This document shows, one piece after another, positions 1 to 12,100 of a stretch of DNA of 36,380 nucleotides; position 1 is the first letter of the stretch; each line of letters starts with the position of its first letter. The stretch spans positions 1-36,380 of the forward strand of contig CAJNOQ010001081.1 of NCBI GenBank assembly GCA_905250885.1. Reading direction: 5' to 3'. The DNA comes from Didymodactylos carnosus. Its lineage: Eukaryota; Rotifera; Eurotatoria; Philodinida; Philodinidae. Both the position numbers and the translations under genes were made by a program. The notes under the pieces are model-generated. The model was not told the origin of the DNA. It did not search any database and saw nothing but the letters and a program-made list of their open reading frames with translations.

Positions 1-195
1 AACCCCCAAAAAAAAATAGGTTTCATACCAAACTTTATACATGTGAAAGAGGTTTCATAGGAAAACAACACTGCACGATTTCTTTCTATCTATTTTCTGT
101 ACAACGATTGAAACTATGCAGTGTTGTTTTCCTATGAAACCTCTTTCACATGTATAAAGTTTGGTATGAAACCTATTTTTTTTTGAGAGTATAAT
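1..195. repeat. Perfect 68-bp inverted repeat (MITE-like hairpin)
   Basis: Positions 8-75 and 117-184 are exact reverse complements (68 of 68 bases), separated by a 41-nt loop. The arms carry GGTTTCATAC and begin or end with a run of nine A or T. Just outside the right arm lies GAGAGTATAAT (185-195). The same terminus, TATGAAACCTATTTTTTT plus GAGAGTATAAT, recurs in direct orientation at 1169-1197, so it probably belongs to a repeat family and not to unique flank. Perfect arms point to a recent origin or ongoing conversion. No transposase reading frame is present. The left end may be cut by the window edge. A foldback/MITE label is inferred from structure only. Confidence 0.75.
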
Positions 196-835
196 CAAAA
201 TCCATAACATGTAATAGACCAATAATGGCAATATACTTTACTCTATAAATTAAATAATTTGTTGTGTCATTTTTCGATGATATGATGATTTCATTTTCTT
301 GATATTCATTTATATCGATTATGTTGAATATGACCAATTTTTCAAACTGAATACAGAATAAACCCTATCATTTCAAGTAACACAAGTATCTCCGATATCA
401 TACTCTACATACAAACAATTGTGAATGGTTATTGTCGATTGTTTCCAGTGTCAATGAATAAAATACTTTTTTCTTGTTATTAAGTGGTTGCTTTAATGCC
501 AGTTTATTTTCTGAAACTGTAAATACAACACCGTCTAATATCTAAGTCAATGTTTGATTGAGATTATCTTTAAATACGCTTATTGTGCCCAATATCATAA
601 TTATTGGCATATTTACAGGAATGAATTGTACTACAACAGCAATAACAATGATGAAAACAACTAAGTATCATTAAATTATACTGATCATAGTACTTAGGAT
701 TAGATTACACAATGTTTCATTTTCATCTATGAAGACAATTTTTAGAGCAACATTTTTCAATGCCTGATCAATTATGGAAACAGTAATATTCGCAATAATA
801 TGTATCGACTTTTCTTTTTGTTTCGTTGTAGCTAT
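196..835 (-). pseudogene. Decayed or partial cadherin-repeat-like exons
   Basis: On the minus strand several open blocks line up through plausible short introns. The first block (about 835-720) contains NITVSIIDQALKNVALKIVF. A 48-nt intron with GT..AG borders could follow. The next block is hydrophobic and contains VVVQFIPVNMP. A block from about 565 to 420 contains GVVFTVSENKLALKQPL and YSLTLETIDNN. After a 57-nt intron ending in TTCTGTATTCAG, a block reads FEKLVIFNIIDINEY. The pattern TLETID, then FNIIDINEY, then a new start resembles the end of one cadherin repeat (usual form DVNDN.P.F) and the start of the next. One intervening segment needs a 36-nt intron or contains a stop, and the frame runs into the repeat at 195, so I call it a broken or partial gene. 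Its orientation is opposite to the gene starting at 1330. The cadherin assignment is a pattern judgement. Confidence 0.35.
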
Positions 836-1197
836 GAAACCCTTTAAATAGTTTCGTAATTAGAAAACGGTTTCATGGAAACGTACCAAACTCTCATTGG
901 TTTGATACGAAGCCGTTCCGAGGTTTCATACGGAACCGTATGAGTCACCGATTTTTTTGATTAGTTGCAGGATTTTGTACAAAACCCTGAAAAGGTTTCA
1001 TGGATTGGTCTTTTGAAAACGTAAGTTTGTACAAAACTCTTCCGACCAATCAAAAAAATTGGCGACCATATAAAGGTTTTCGCAGCTGCTAGGAAAAACG
1101 GTTTCGAAAACTATAGAGTTTAGAGAAGCGAAACTGTTTCTAAACCCTTCAACAGAAAAAATATTTAGTATGAAACCTATTTTTTTGAGAGTATAAT
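836..1197. repeat. Repeat sharing its terminus with the left-edge hairpin
   Basis: This stretch is rich in GGTTTCAT / ATGAAACC and related words in both orientations (near 835, 880, 922, 990 and 1170). It holds an imperfect inverted repeat, 944-965 against 1045-1066, around GATTTTTTTGAT-like cores. Its right end at 1169-1197 is nearly the same as 165-195 and includes GAGAGTATAAT. No coding potential is visible. It is probably a diverged, longer relative of the element at 1-195, sitting immediately upstream of the first visible exon of the plus-strand gene, so it may have displaced or lengthened that gene's 5' intron. Confidence 0.5.
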
Positions 1198-1329
1198 TCA
1201 GTAAACATTTTTTATCTACTATTCTCCTTATTTAATCACAACTACAATAATGTACTCAACGTGTTCTGTATGTTCTAACTGCTGTATGAGGCAGTCAGCT
1301 CTAATTTCTCTTTTTCCATCTTTTGACAG

Positions 1330-4300
1330 TTTTCTTCAGACGAAAAATTATCAATATTCTGCACAATAATCAATGCGATAACAAAAGCCAAAGATTTATT
1401 AACTTGTAGTACTAACACAACAGCATATCAAACCATAGACGAATTGAATAGAGTATTTCCTGTAAACTTTACAAATTTATCAACATTCATCGTCATATTA
1501 TCGGACAATAACACACTAAACGCTACACAACGGCGAATATCTACGATTAGCGTTAAATATAAAATAAACAATAAAACAATCGTTAACCAGGTATTAACTT
1601 TCCCGTATATATCTTATCATTTTCTTTTTTTTCTGTTTCTCTAACTCTTTTTGATGATCATATGATTTATTTGTACACATAAACACCCCCGTATTTATTT
1701 TATATTGTTGGGGATACTATTGTTGATGTTTTGCTTTCAATATCACCTGTTAAAATTGTTTACAAGAATATTTTATTATTTTAAGTTACTAAAGTACTTG
1801 ATCAATTTGATATTGAAGAAAATCGAATCTATAGCTTGTGATTACTAACTAATCTTTACCGATTTAAAATAATTTATATTTGAGTTTAGTGTATAGTCTG
1901 AAATAGAGAATGAAATAATAGATAGTAATTGATCTCTCGTTTAATAAATTACATTTATGTCTCTCGCTATTATAATTCATTATCAATTTTTCATTTTAGT
2001 TATTACTATACAATAATCTTATTCCTCCAAATGTATTCAAATGCAACAAGTTTTATGTTTATTTAACAATTTATACATTCGATTTAAGACCAAATGAAAT
2101 ATGTATTATTCGTCAAATATTTCCTATATTTGTTTTTAATGTACTATCAAATCTTGAACTAGTACGTGCTCTATTTAATAAAAAACAACAACATAACAAG
2201 ACATTGTCCAATACTCAAATTGAACAATTTCAAGTGAGTTCAAATTTTAATTTATTGTTGAATCAGACATATATATTACATTTATTAAACTGTTCCAATC
2301 ATGCATTCTCGTTGAATTTTAATATTGGTATCATCATAATAAATCATCGATTGAATATATTAACTTTATCAAAAAATGTAAATAATGAAATAATTTTATT
2401 AATTAATATTACGTTAACACATTCGACGAAACATTTCATTTATCAGAATATTCATTCGTTTATAGTTTTATATCATCCAACGATCGTATCAGAGAATGTT
2501 GATACACGTAGAAATATCAATTATAAAATTGAATTATATTTAGTGGACAGAAGGTATTGGCAATAAGTAATTGTGAAAAGTTGTTTTATGTTTCAAATAT
2601 AGAGTAATAAATCAGTTTAAACACTTTATTTTTAGATGAGACAAATTTCTTTAGTTTGTGTATAATTGAAACAATAATTTCATTATTTAACGAATATTCT
2701 ATTGTTTTCTTTAGTTTGTCCTACGTCAAATACAATTTTAATTATCTTGTTTGGGATTGTTGGCGAAATGATCATTGTCTAAATTATCTCTATACTCAGA
2801 GAGAAATAAATTTGGTAAATAGCTTAAGTAATAATAAATATCAATGTACTGTATACGAGTTGTCTGCTTCTTTCTGGAAATGTGTCCGGACAACAAATAC
2901 GGCGTAAGTATTAACTACACTTATAGAACAGTAAAAACTGAATCTAATGAAACATTACATTAGTAGCTGAATATTTTAATCTAGTAATACACTACTTATC
3001 TATCCTCTTCTCTTTCTCTCTCCATTTCAGTAGCTATTCGTGTGTCCTCAAGGAAAATTTTCAGTATTTGGTATTTGATTTTCTCTATGACGTGTCGAAA
3101 TATGTCGAAGTAATCGATTTACTTCTGCACAATAGATTACATAATTTTATCAACCAATGCATACTACCACATTTACAACCATCAAGCAATAAAGCAAATT
3201 TTAGCACGTATGAGCCGAACATCGTAGATCCGTATGAATATGATCGAGTTAAATTGTTATCGATGAATGTATTGGATACCAATAATAACACCGTTAATAT
3301 AACAAATGATGTCAATAGTACTTTTCAAACATATTATTATACAAAGTCATTTGGTAGGTTTATAGTGATCAAATATTAAATTAGAGTTATGAATATAGTG
3401 CAGCCGATACTTTGTTTCCATGAGATCTCCAGTAGTTTTCAACAGATCAATTTTCTTAGAGTTTATTTCAGTTCAATATTAGAATTTTATAAAAATTTGT
3501 ACGTTTATTTAAGCATCTTGTCAATACTCCTGGTTTGATGGAACGTTACTATTGTGGCCGCTTTGGCTCATATTCACATGTAAGATTCATTCATTTCTGA
3601 TAATATGAACGTTTCTCTATAAATGTGTATTTTGGTTTTAGTATCTTTTGCACTACTATTTGGCTCAGCATTTCTACCCCTATCATTCGAAAAACTTGGT
3701 CGACTAAGACATTCAACACCAAAGGTAAATTTTCTACTAAAGAAAGAAAAACTGGATTCGAATGATAACTGTTTATTTTCTTTTAGATTTTGAGAACTTC
3801 GGATCATGGTTCCATTGACAATTATTCGTCAATGTATGGTTTACTTTATATTTTTCTCTTGTCTTCTTGAATCGATTTCGAACCAGAGCTCCGTATGCAC
3901 TCAAAATTCTCAGTCCTATCCAGTCCGAGTCTATGAAAAACCGTTGTGTCAGTCCAGTTCAGTCCATACGTAGCTCTGTTGAGTACTACTCGTATGGTAA
4001 CTGTTACCTAGAACTGAAAATGAATCATATTATATTATTTTTATCTAATTCTAAAGTTATTATCCTTTTGTTTAGATCGAATTTAGTTAGCGCATCAATG
4101 ACGAAAATCAGAAATATTTTTTCCACAAAAAATAGTTGCCTTTCTATAAGTTTTCGCAAGAATATTTATTATCAAAATCATGAAGCGTGTGAACAACGAT
4201 TTTCAGGACATTATTTGAAACGAAAACGACAAGAAAATCAACAAACAACCTTAATGAACAAAAACCTTTTGAAGGATGAACTAGACTCTGGCTATTCATC

Positions 4301-7300
4301 ATCGGGTAGTATCGACTCTGAAACTAACGATTATCAATCATATACGAAAAAAATCATTCAGCATCGTCCGTCTCAAATCACAGCCTATCCAGTCTACGAT
4401 AATTCTACGATACAAGTACATTCTCAAGATGAAAACAATCAAATTGCCTCTTCAACCGATCGACACGGTGATATTGCTTCGACAGAAGATAGTTTATTAG
4501 TTCATATAGATGATAAACAACGACGAAAATCAGGTACGGATTCAATAATCTACAATCGACAACCACCAACAATAATTATGACTCGACCATCTAAGCAAGA
4601 TAATGAACAACAGCAACAACGTTTATACATGCCAAAACGACATTATTCTCCTTCATCACTACAACGTTCGACACGGATGGATCATCGTCTGTCAAGAAAA
4701 GACAATTTGCCGTTGTCATCACCGTTAAAACCAATACTATCAAAAAGACGTTTAACAGAAGCTGATTTCTCAAGTACGAGAGGTTCAGTTGCCGCTCCGA
4801 GTGAAAGTCGACGAAGTATTTTTTCATCGAGTCTTGGAATAGAATCATCATCTCGATTAAATCAACCTCGAGTATTCGACGATAAAACCGTTGTATCATC
4901 ATCGTTTCGAAATGAAAATACATCAAAGTTTTTAATAGGAACATTATGGAACACATTTGCTCTCGTTAACAATTTATTTTTACAAAAAGCTCGAAGAAGA
5001 CGAGATGCCTTGACATCAGCTGATTTAAATCCAGATCAGTTAGAACATTTACAACGTTTAGCACAACTGGCAAATTATTACAATCAACAAGAAGAAACGG
5101 ACTACGAAAATGATATTGATAATGTTTATCAGCAGCAAGATGAAAATACTACTCATGAATTAGAAACAATTATGCATGCACTTCAGCATCCTGGAACAGT
5201 TAATCTTGAAAGAATTCTTTCCGATTTACGGCATCCTATTAGACGATTTTCCTCAACAAGTACAACATCAAATCTCTTACCTAAACGGCAATCGGCCACG
5301 ACATCCACAAATACCGACAAGGATGCAGTTTCAGAACATGTTCAAGGAAAGATGAGAACAATTCAAGTTCAAACAGATATTGAAGAAGAAACACAGCACA
5401 GGATCATGAAGCACGATCAAAATCAATTTTGCTGTTCGTGTCAAGGAATTCATAAAAACACCTGTATCTATTACGACGATTCAATACCACTCGATTCAGA
5501 AATTAGGATTTTGGAAAATCATGCGTCAAATATAACGAGTACTGTAAGTGTCGTGCATCAATCAACTCTCAATTCGGATCACTTGTCAAAAATCATAGCG
5601 GATATTCATCAGAATAAACAGCCATCGTATTCGAATAAGAAGACAATAATGAAAGACTCTGCAACAACGACAGATCCGTCAATAGAAGGCAATGGTGGAG
5701 TAAATGAACATTCAATTTATACAAACACCCTACTCAGGCGGAAAAGTGTCATAGATTTAGAAAAAATATCGAAACAATCGACATATTTAAATGTATCAAC
5801 TCAATATAGTCCATCAGAAACCGACATTTCACCAGAGTTTATAATTTCAAAAGTGCCAGATCAAGATCGAATACGAATAAAGTATTCAAATGCAACGACG
5901 CAGTATAGCTCGTCAGACAAAGGAACTTCACCTATAGAATCAACAATTCTAACAAAATCCGTTATTTCTAAAACAACTTCAACTGATCAAAATGTTTCGG
6001 ATCAGCGGGAAACGGTTTTTCAACAATTAAAACGAACAATATCAATACGTAATACACCATCTGAATACGATCTTCCACCAAAACATGTTACACAAACACA
6101 AGATGAAAATTTTGATTTTGAAAGTTCACATACAGTCCGAAGCCTTGTATCAATGTTTGAATTACCACAAACAAAATCTACTGACTTTCAGCAGAGGCGA
6201 AATTATAAGATCAAAAGTTCTCTTAATCTTAACAATCAATCGAGTAATGTTCATCGACAGCAAACGCCTATAATTGATGAATTTCCAAAAGAAAATTCAT
6301 TAAGTCCACCTCTTGTTGTACCTCGTCGACAGCAAACACCACCGTCATTAATCTCAGATGTGAATGTAAAAGTAAATCCATTAATAATTGATAATTCGAA
6401 TTTTGATCGACAAATGTTGATCAATCAATATGCAACAGAACTAACATCAGCAATGTTAGCAAATGTTATATTGACTATATCACGTAGTGAAAGTACCGAT
6501 AATATTCAAACTAATGATCAATCAACCAACACCGATAATCGAACACCACGCTTTTCCTCTTATACAAATGGAAATGGAAAAGGTTTATTATTTCAAACTC
6601 ATACATTTGTTCCAAATATTCACAAGTCAATCGTTGAAGAAGATGAAGATGTTGAAATTTCTACCAAAAATGATACAGACACAAATACACTTTTAGATAC
6701 GGTTATTGAACAAACTGAAGTAAAATCATTTGATCATTCACAGCATACATTAATAGCTGGACGATATATCGATGGTACACGAAGTTCAGATGAAGAGCAA
6801 AAGCAACAAGTTAAAGAGAATGTAAATAATCAAGTTTTTTCTTCCACTCGATCATATTCGACTCGTATGAGAAATTCGGTCGATGATTCATGGCGTTTTC
6901 AATATGATAAATCGAGTTCAAGTGAAAATGAGCCAAGAGAAGTAAACGAATCTAATACTCTACAATATCTATCGAAGAGTCAACAATTTGCGGCTCATCG
7001 AATGTACGTTAAACCGTGGTTAAAACGGCGTATTAAATCAGTAGCACAGTCCTCTGTTCCTCCAGAAGTTTATAGTACAAATGTCATTGATAGTAAAATA
7101 TCACCGACAACAGACAACGGTAATATTTTAGTTCAAAAACAATCGAAACATACAAAATCGTTTTATAATATTATTGAAGAAGAAACATTTGCTGATTTAA
7201 ATACACGTTATGCATCGCTATTAACGATTGCCGTCTATGTTAAATCAGTTCAGAGACTACAATTATTAAAAGACGATGTAATGGTTATTTTACATTCACA

Positions 7301-7697
7301 TTTGACTCGATTACATCAAATGTTTGAAAATAATATTGAAAAAATTGAACTACCATCACAAACGCAGGTACTTCATACAGTTAATGATAACGGTAATAAA
7401 CGTTATAGAACGTCATTTATCGTTGATGTCAGTAATCCATCGTCAACTTTACATACGACTGGTAAAGTCATCTTGGCAAACGATGTCGAATGGAAAACGG
7501 TTAAAATAACTGTACGACGATTTCGAAAAAAATTTATTCCATTTCGTTTAGATACTGAATTTGATCATACAAATCAAATTTCATCTAAACTAAAATTAGC
7601 TGAATTAATTGAACTTCAACCCTACTTGAAACATTTTGATAATTTATCTCAGCATCGTGTACAAAAATATGCCGCTCACTATGCCGAAAAAATTTGA
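1330..7697 (+). CDS. Large single-span membrane protein, long low-complexity cytoplasmic tail (unrecognised family, 5' end not found)
   Basis: Exons by frame and GT..AG borders: 1330-1590, 2000-2553, 2655-2903, 3031-3353, 3514-3579, 3642-3724, 3787-3833 and 4076-7697. Intron phases agree at every junction (0, 0, 2, 2, 1, 1, 0, 2 reading into successive exons). An alternative last junction is 3838/4207 (phase 1). The visible product is about 1,734 residues; the start codon lies upstream and was not found. Residues 1 to about 465 look extracellular, with many NxS/T sites (NFTN, NNTL, NATQ, NLST, NQTY, NITL, NVNS) and scattered Cys. A hydrophobic stretch at about 472-498 (TLLLWPLWLIF ... FALLFGSAFLPL) is the membrane region. 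The rest, about 1,200 residues, is Ser/Thr/Gln/Asn-rich with polyQ-like spots, a DSGYSS motif and a twofold repeat around TQYS. A more ordered, basic, charged segment fills the last 200 residues (about 7100-7697). It may be a surface receptor or adhesion protein; I do not recognise the family. The gene structure is well supported, the function is not. Confidence 0.7.
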
Positions 7698-9114
7698 AGT
7701 ATTCTTTCGTTTTGAAAATATTATATCTTATGTCTTTTCTATTCTCATTTTCATTCAATTAATAAGTAAGATTATTATCTCTCATAGTATATTTTGGTCT
7801 AATGATTGTCTTTGAAACCATACGATTTATTCAGAAAAAAATTACTTCAACAGAAAATAGTGTCATTTTTGTATAGTTTTACATTATATTCTTCTTTCTT
7901 TTGTCATGTATACATCTAAACGTCATTATTGTAGAGTTTATACTTCAATAGTTCAACACCTGCTTTTTGGAGTAAGATAAAAAAAGATCTGAATTAGAAT
8001 TGATAACTTCTTGAAAAATAATTTGGGGGATATTTTAATGCTAAGAAAAATGAGTATTATTAATTCATTAAACAGAAAAGATGGCATCAATCATACAAAA
8101 ATAAAAGCATAGTTTTTACTTTGATCGAAAAACGATAAAAAAAAAAACGAAAGAAATCACATCTTTTCGAATCGTACAATGAAAGCGATATTAAATAAGT
8201 TCTAGAGTAATCTCTGCTATTTTTTTTTTAAGTACGAAATATTCATTATATCATTTATGTGCGTCATTTTATAATTCTGTTTGAAGAAAACGAAAAATAG
8301 AAAACTGACCACTGACAAAAAACAGAAACATATACAAATTTCTCGCCCACACCAATAGAATTCATAAAGAGAAAAAGCGGCAGCACTATAAAATAACACC
8401 CAACAAATAAGCGTAACATAAAAAAATGAGATAGTTTATATACAGCATTCGTCCTATATATAGATAATTGAAAACAAGAAAAATATGGATAAATCTATTT
8501 CACCGAGTATGGAAATATTTTAAAGAAAAAAAAAACAAACAGATGCGAAAAAACAAAACAGAAAATAGATTTTAACAAAGCGATATATTTAATTCTGATA
8601 TTATATTTGAGATCTGATAGATGCTGAATATCTGTTATATCAGATAAAACAGTAAGAGAAAGTAGAATAGAAGATCCAATTCAGATTCTTTAAAACATAC
8701 AAGCAGCAGCATCTGACCAACAGCAACATTTTGAAAGAGAGAAACCGACATAACATTTCAATAGTAAGCAAAAACAGAACAAAGATAAGGGTATTAATCA
8801 TATACAAATGAAAACGAGAATGACTAAGCTTATTTTTTGAAAAATATTTTGTCAATGTTTTTCAATAAACGATGTGTGCGTTTGTTCATATAAAAAAAAA
8901 GCTTAAGTTCTTTCAAATATAAAATGGGAAAAGAATAAGAAAGAAGGAAACTCTTCTTTCTTTTATTTTTTCATCATGAATAATAAAAATATAAACAAAA
9001 ATTTTTAAGACAAAAATAAGGTTGCGTGAAACAAGAATAATACAAAATAAAATATGATGAACAAAGAAAGTGACGATCATACCACCATCGCTTTTCAGTT
9101 CCATCGGTTTTCAT
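7698..9114. other. Convergent intergenic region with 3' UTRs
   Basis: This AT-rich stretch lies between the stop of the plus-strand membrane-protein gene and the stop of the minus-strand EF-hand gene. It must hold both 3' UTRs. A plus-strand AATAAA occurs at about 8099-8104. Short open frames are A/T-run artefacts. I see no RNA gene, inverted repeat or protein homology here. Confidence 0.5.
8962..8967 (-). promoter_or_regulatory. Candidate polyadenylation signal AATAAA (minus strand)
   Basis: TTTATT on the plus strand gives AATAAA on the minus strand, about 150 nt past the stop of the EF-hand gene at 9115. The position suits a short 3' UTR, but in such AT-rich sequence the hexamer occurs often by chance. 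Confidence 0.3.
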
Positions 9115-12100
9115 TTAACGATAGTTTTCATAAGATGACATTAACAGTTCACGTGCGTATCCTTCACTAATAAATTGTTTAAATTCTAAAAATAAAAATA
9201 AAACACAAATAGTGTGTATCATACCTGTTCTTAAAACTGCTTCTTTAGTCTCTCAGTATATAGTTCATCAAATAAAAGAACGGTGTCTAAGATGGCTATG
9301 ACTTAAAAAAAAAAAACCCGAATCACAGCATTGTTCTCTTGGCTAACGAGGAAACCTTTCGAGATGTCCCGTTCCCATTTCAATGATTTGTACATGAACT
9401 GATAGACCTCAGTGAGGTTGTATGAGGTAAATACCATATCCTAAAAGAATTCGTGCCCATGACTCTGTAAGATCCGGTGTTCTGAAAACGAGTTTTTCAA
9501 GAACTCTAAAAAATAACCCAAACTTTTTTTTAATGAGGCATGATTGTAGTCCACAAATTTCTAATTAAAAATGAGATATGTTATAGCCAGAGATGCAACC
9601 GGAGCGGGCGCCCGTTCCCGGTCCGGTCCGGTGTTATTTGTATTTGTATCGGTATATTATATTCTGTCAACAGAATATTCGTTAAATTATGAAATTATTG
9701 TTTTAACTATACATACACTAAAGAAAATAGTATATTTATATCGAACAGAAAGCAAAAAACACCGGTCGCTTACCGGTCAAAGTTTTTGAAAAATGGCCGG
9801 TCAACCGGTCGGTCCGATCGCCACATTTATGCCGGTCACCGGTGATCGGTCGGTACTGGTCAAGATTTTGTTGACCGGTGGCATCTCTGCTACCAGCTCT
9901 ACACGACCTTTCTTTGCAAAATTCTAGAATTTACAAGAAAAGCCCTAAATGTTCATTGTCAGCTCAAAGCTACAGAAATAAGAAGAAAGTAATTTAGGGC
10001 TTTTCTCGTAAATTCTATAACTTTGCAAAGAAAGGCCGTGTAGAATTGGGAGATGTCTCATTTTAATCAGAAATTTGCGGGCTACAATCATGCCTCATTA
10101 AGAAAAGTTTTAGTTACTTTTTAGTTCCTGAAAAACTGGTTTTTCAGAAAACCGGATCTTACGGAGACATGGGCACGAATCCTTTTAGGATATTTACTAC
10201 CTCACTGATGTTTATCGATCCATGTACAAATCATTGGGATCGAAAGGAGACATCTTGAAAGGTTCCCTTGTAAGAACGACAGACATCAATGCAAAATTTC
10301 TTGCTTGAGACCCCCACTTTATTAGACACTAATCTCGATAAATACATGGTTGACCTAGACATAAGATGTTCGAGCCGATACCTGTTAGAGTTTAAGAGAT
10401 GTTGTCATGAAAATAAGAGTTAAAATGGGTCTGTTGAAACGTCTTTTATTTCTCATCTCACTTAAATGTTACAAAGCTCGGGATGGTTTTATCTTGACGA
10501 GTAAACATAGCGCTACAATTTTATCGAGTTGAGTTTTGAAAATTTCTTGTTTTACATTTACAGTAAATATTTTATCTTTGAATTTCGGAAAATCTCTTGC
10601 AAGTTTTACACAGAGCTCTGTCTGATTAAAAGACTAAAACTGAAAGTAAACATTTGAGTCTTTAATACCACAGCGCTAAACTTTCTCTTCGAAATAATTA
10701 TCAGCTTTGCAGCATTCATGTAAGATAAGAAATAATATCATCGACAGAAAAATAAAGTTCATGAATAGTCGTGGAGAAATGCCTTTTCATATTCAGCACA
10801 TTCAATAACTCAGGAGGTTTTCTATTTTGAACAAGACATATTGCCAAAAGTATACTATTTGAACTGTAAATAAGAAGTCTACGCTTACCATCGTAACTTA
10901 ATTTTCCAACTCTCGATACTCTATGCATAATATCTTGTATTTTATAATTGGATTCGGATCGTCCAACAACAAGTAATAAACGCTCAATTTCCTTCTGATT
11001 TAAATATCCATCTTGATCAGAATCTAATTTTTCAAATGTTTGACGTAATGAACGATCTGTATATCGGCCAGTAATAATCGGAGCAAGTAATTCACAAAAT
11101 TGTTCAAATGAGAGGCGTCGTAAGTCTAAAAATATCAGCAAATAAATAAATAAATGTATATTAAGAATCAATTAGAGAAAAATCACGTTTAAACAATTCA
11201 ATTTTTGAGAGCTGATATTTCCTCGATATATTCTATGTGTTAGAAGTAGATTACAGGTTAAATTTGGTTTTGCAAAGATATTTTGTCTTTTAAATTAACT
11301 ACATGTATAAATTTTTCATCACTACACTGTTATTTCCCTGAGCTGAAAACTCAACAATTGTACACAGAAGGTATTGACTTATCAACAATTTCTTACTCTA
11401 AAAAATTTTATCTTTAAAAATTCCTAATTTTATGAGATTTTATTTTGAGTTGAAAGATTAAAATTTTTCAGTAGCCAAAAAGCAAAACAGAGTATTTGAG
11501 GCAAAAGAATGGCCTTCTTTTTCTCATTCTCTCCAAACCGATGAGGTCAATTTTAAAAACTGAGCACGACTACCAGTAACTATCAATTCTCTTAGCAAGA
11601 GTGCATTGATCAAAGATGTATATAGAAACAGTTTTATAGTCAACTAGTTAGTGAATTATTTGAATTACCAGTGAATAAAAAAATAGTCACCATTTTGACA
11701 GATAATCTATTCCTTTATGAAATCTCTTTTAGTAAAGGTTTAGGTCTATAAACTCAAATTTTGACTAATATCAGTAACATTTTATGTAAAATTTACGGAC
11801 AGAATCTAAAACTATCTAAGATGAACTGTTCTATAGTCAAATATTTATACTCAATTCATAATGATATAATTTAAATGAAGTTAATATTAATAAAGTGACA
11901 TACGAGGTATTTGATTTTTTGAGTTTTCAAACGTATCTTTATTTATTTCCAATCTAAAATGTTTATCACGTTGATAAATTGATGGTGATGATTGCCGTTG
12001 TTGATTTTTAAGACGATCTCCACGTTCAAACCATTCATACATAACTGAAAAAATAAAATAATAAACAATGATAAATGTTAACGTAATATAGATATCTTTA

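Noticed and set aside
4591..4956. 121-codon open frame on the minus strand
   Set aside because: It lies antisense to the long coding exon of the membrane protein and has no motif of its own; it is a shadow of codon bias.
6085..6696. Open frames in a second plus frame
   Set aside because: They overlap the same coding exon in another frame and show no independent features.
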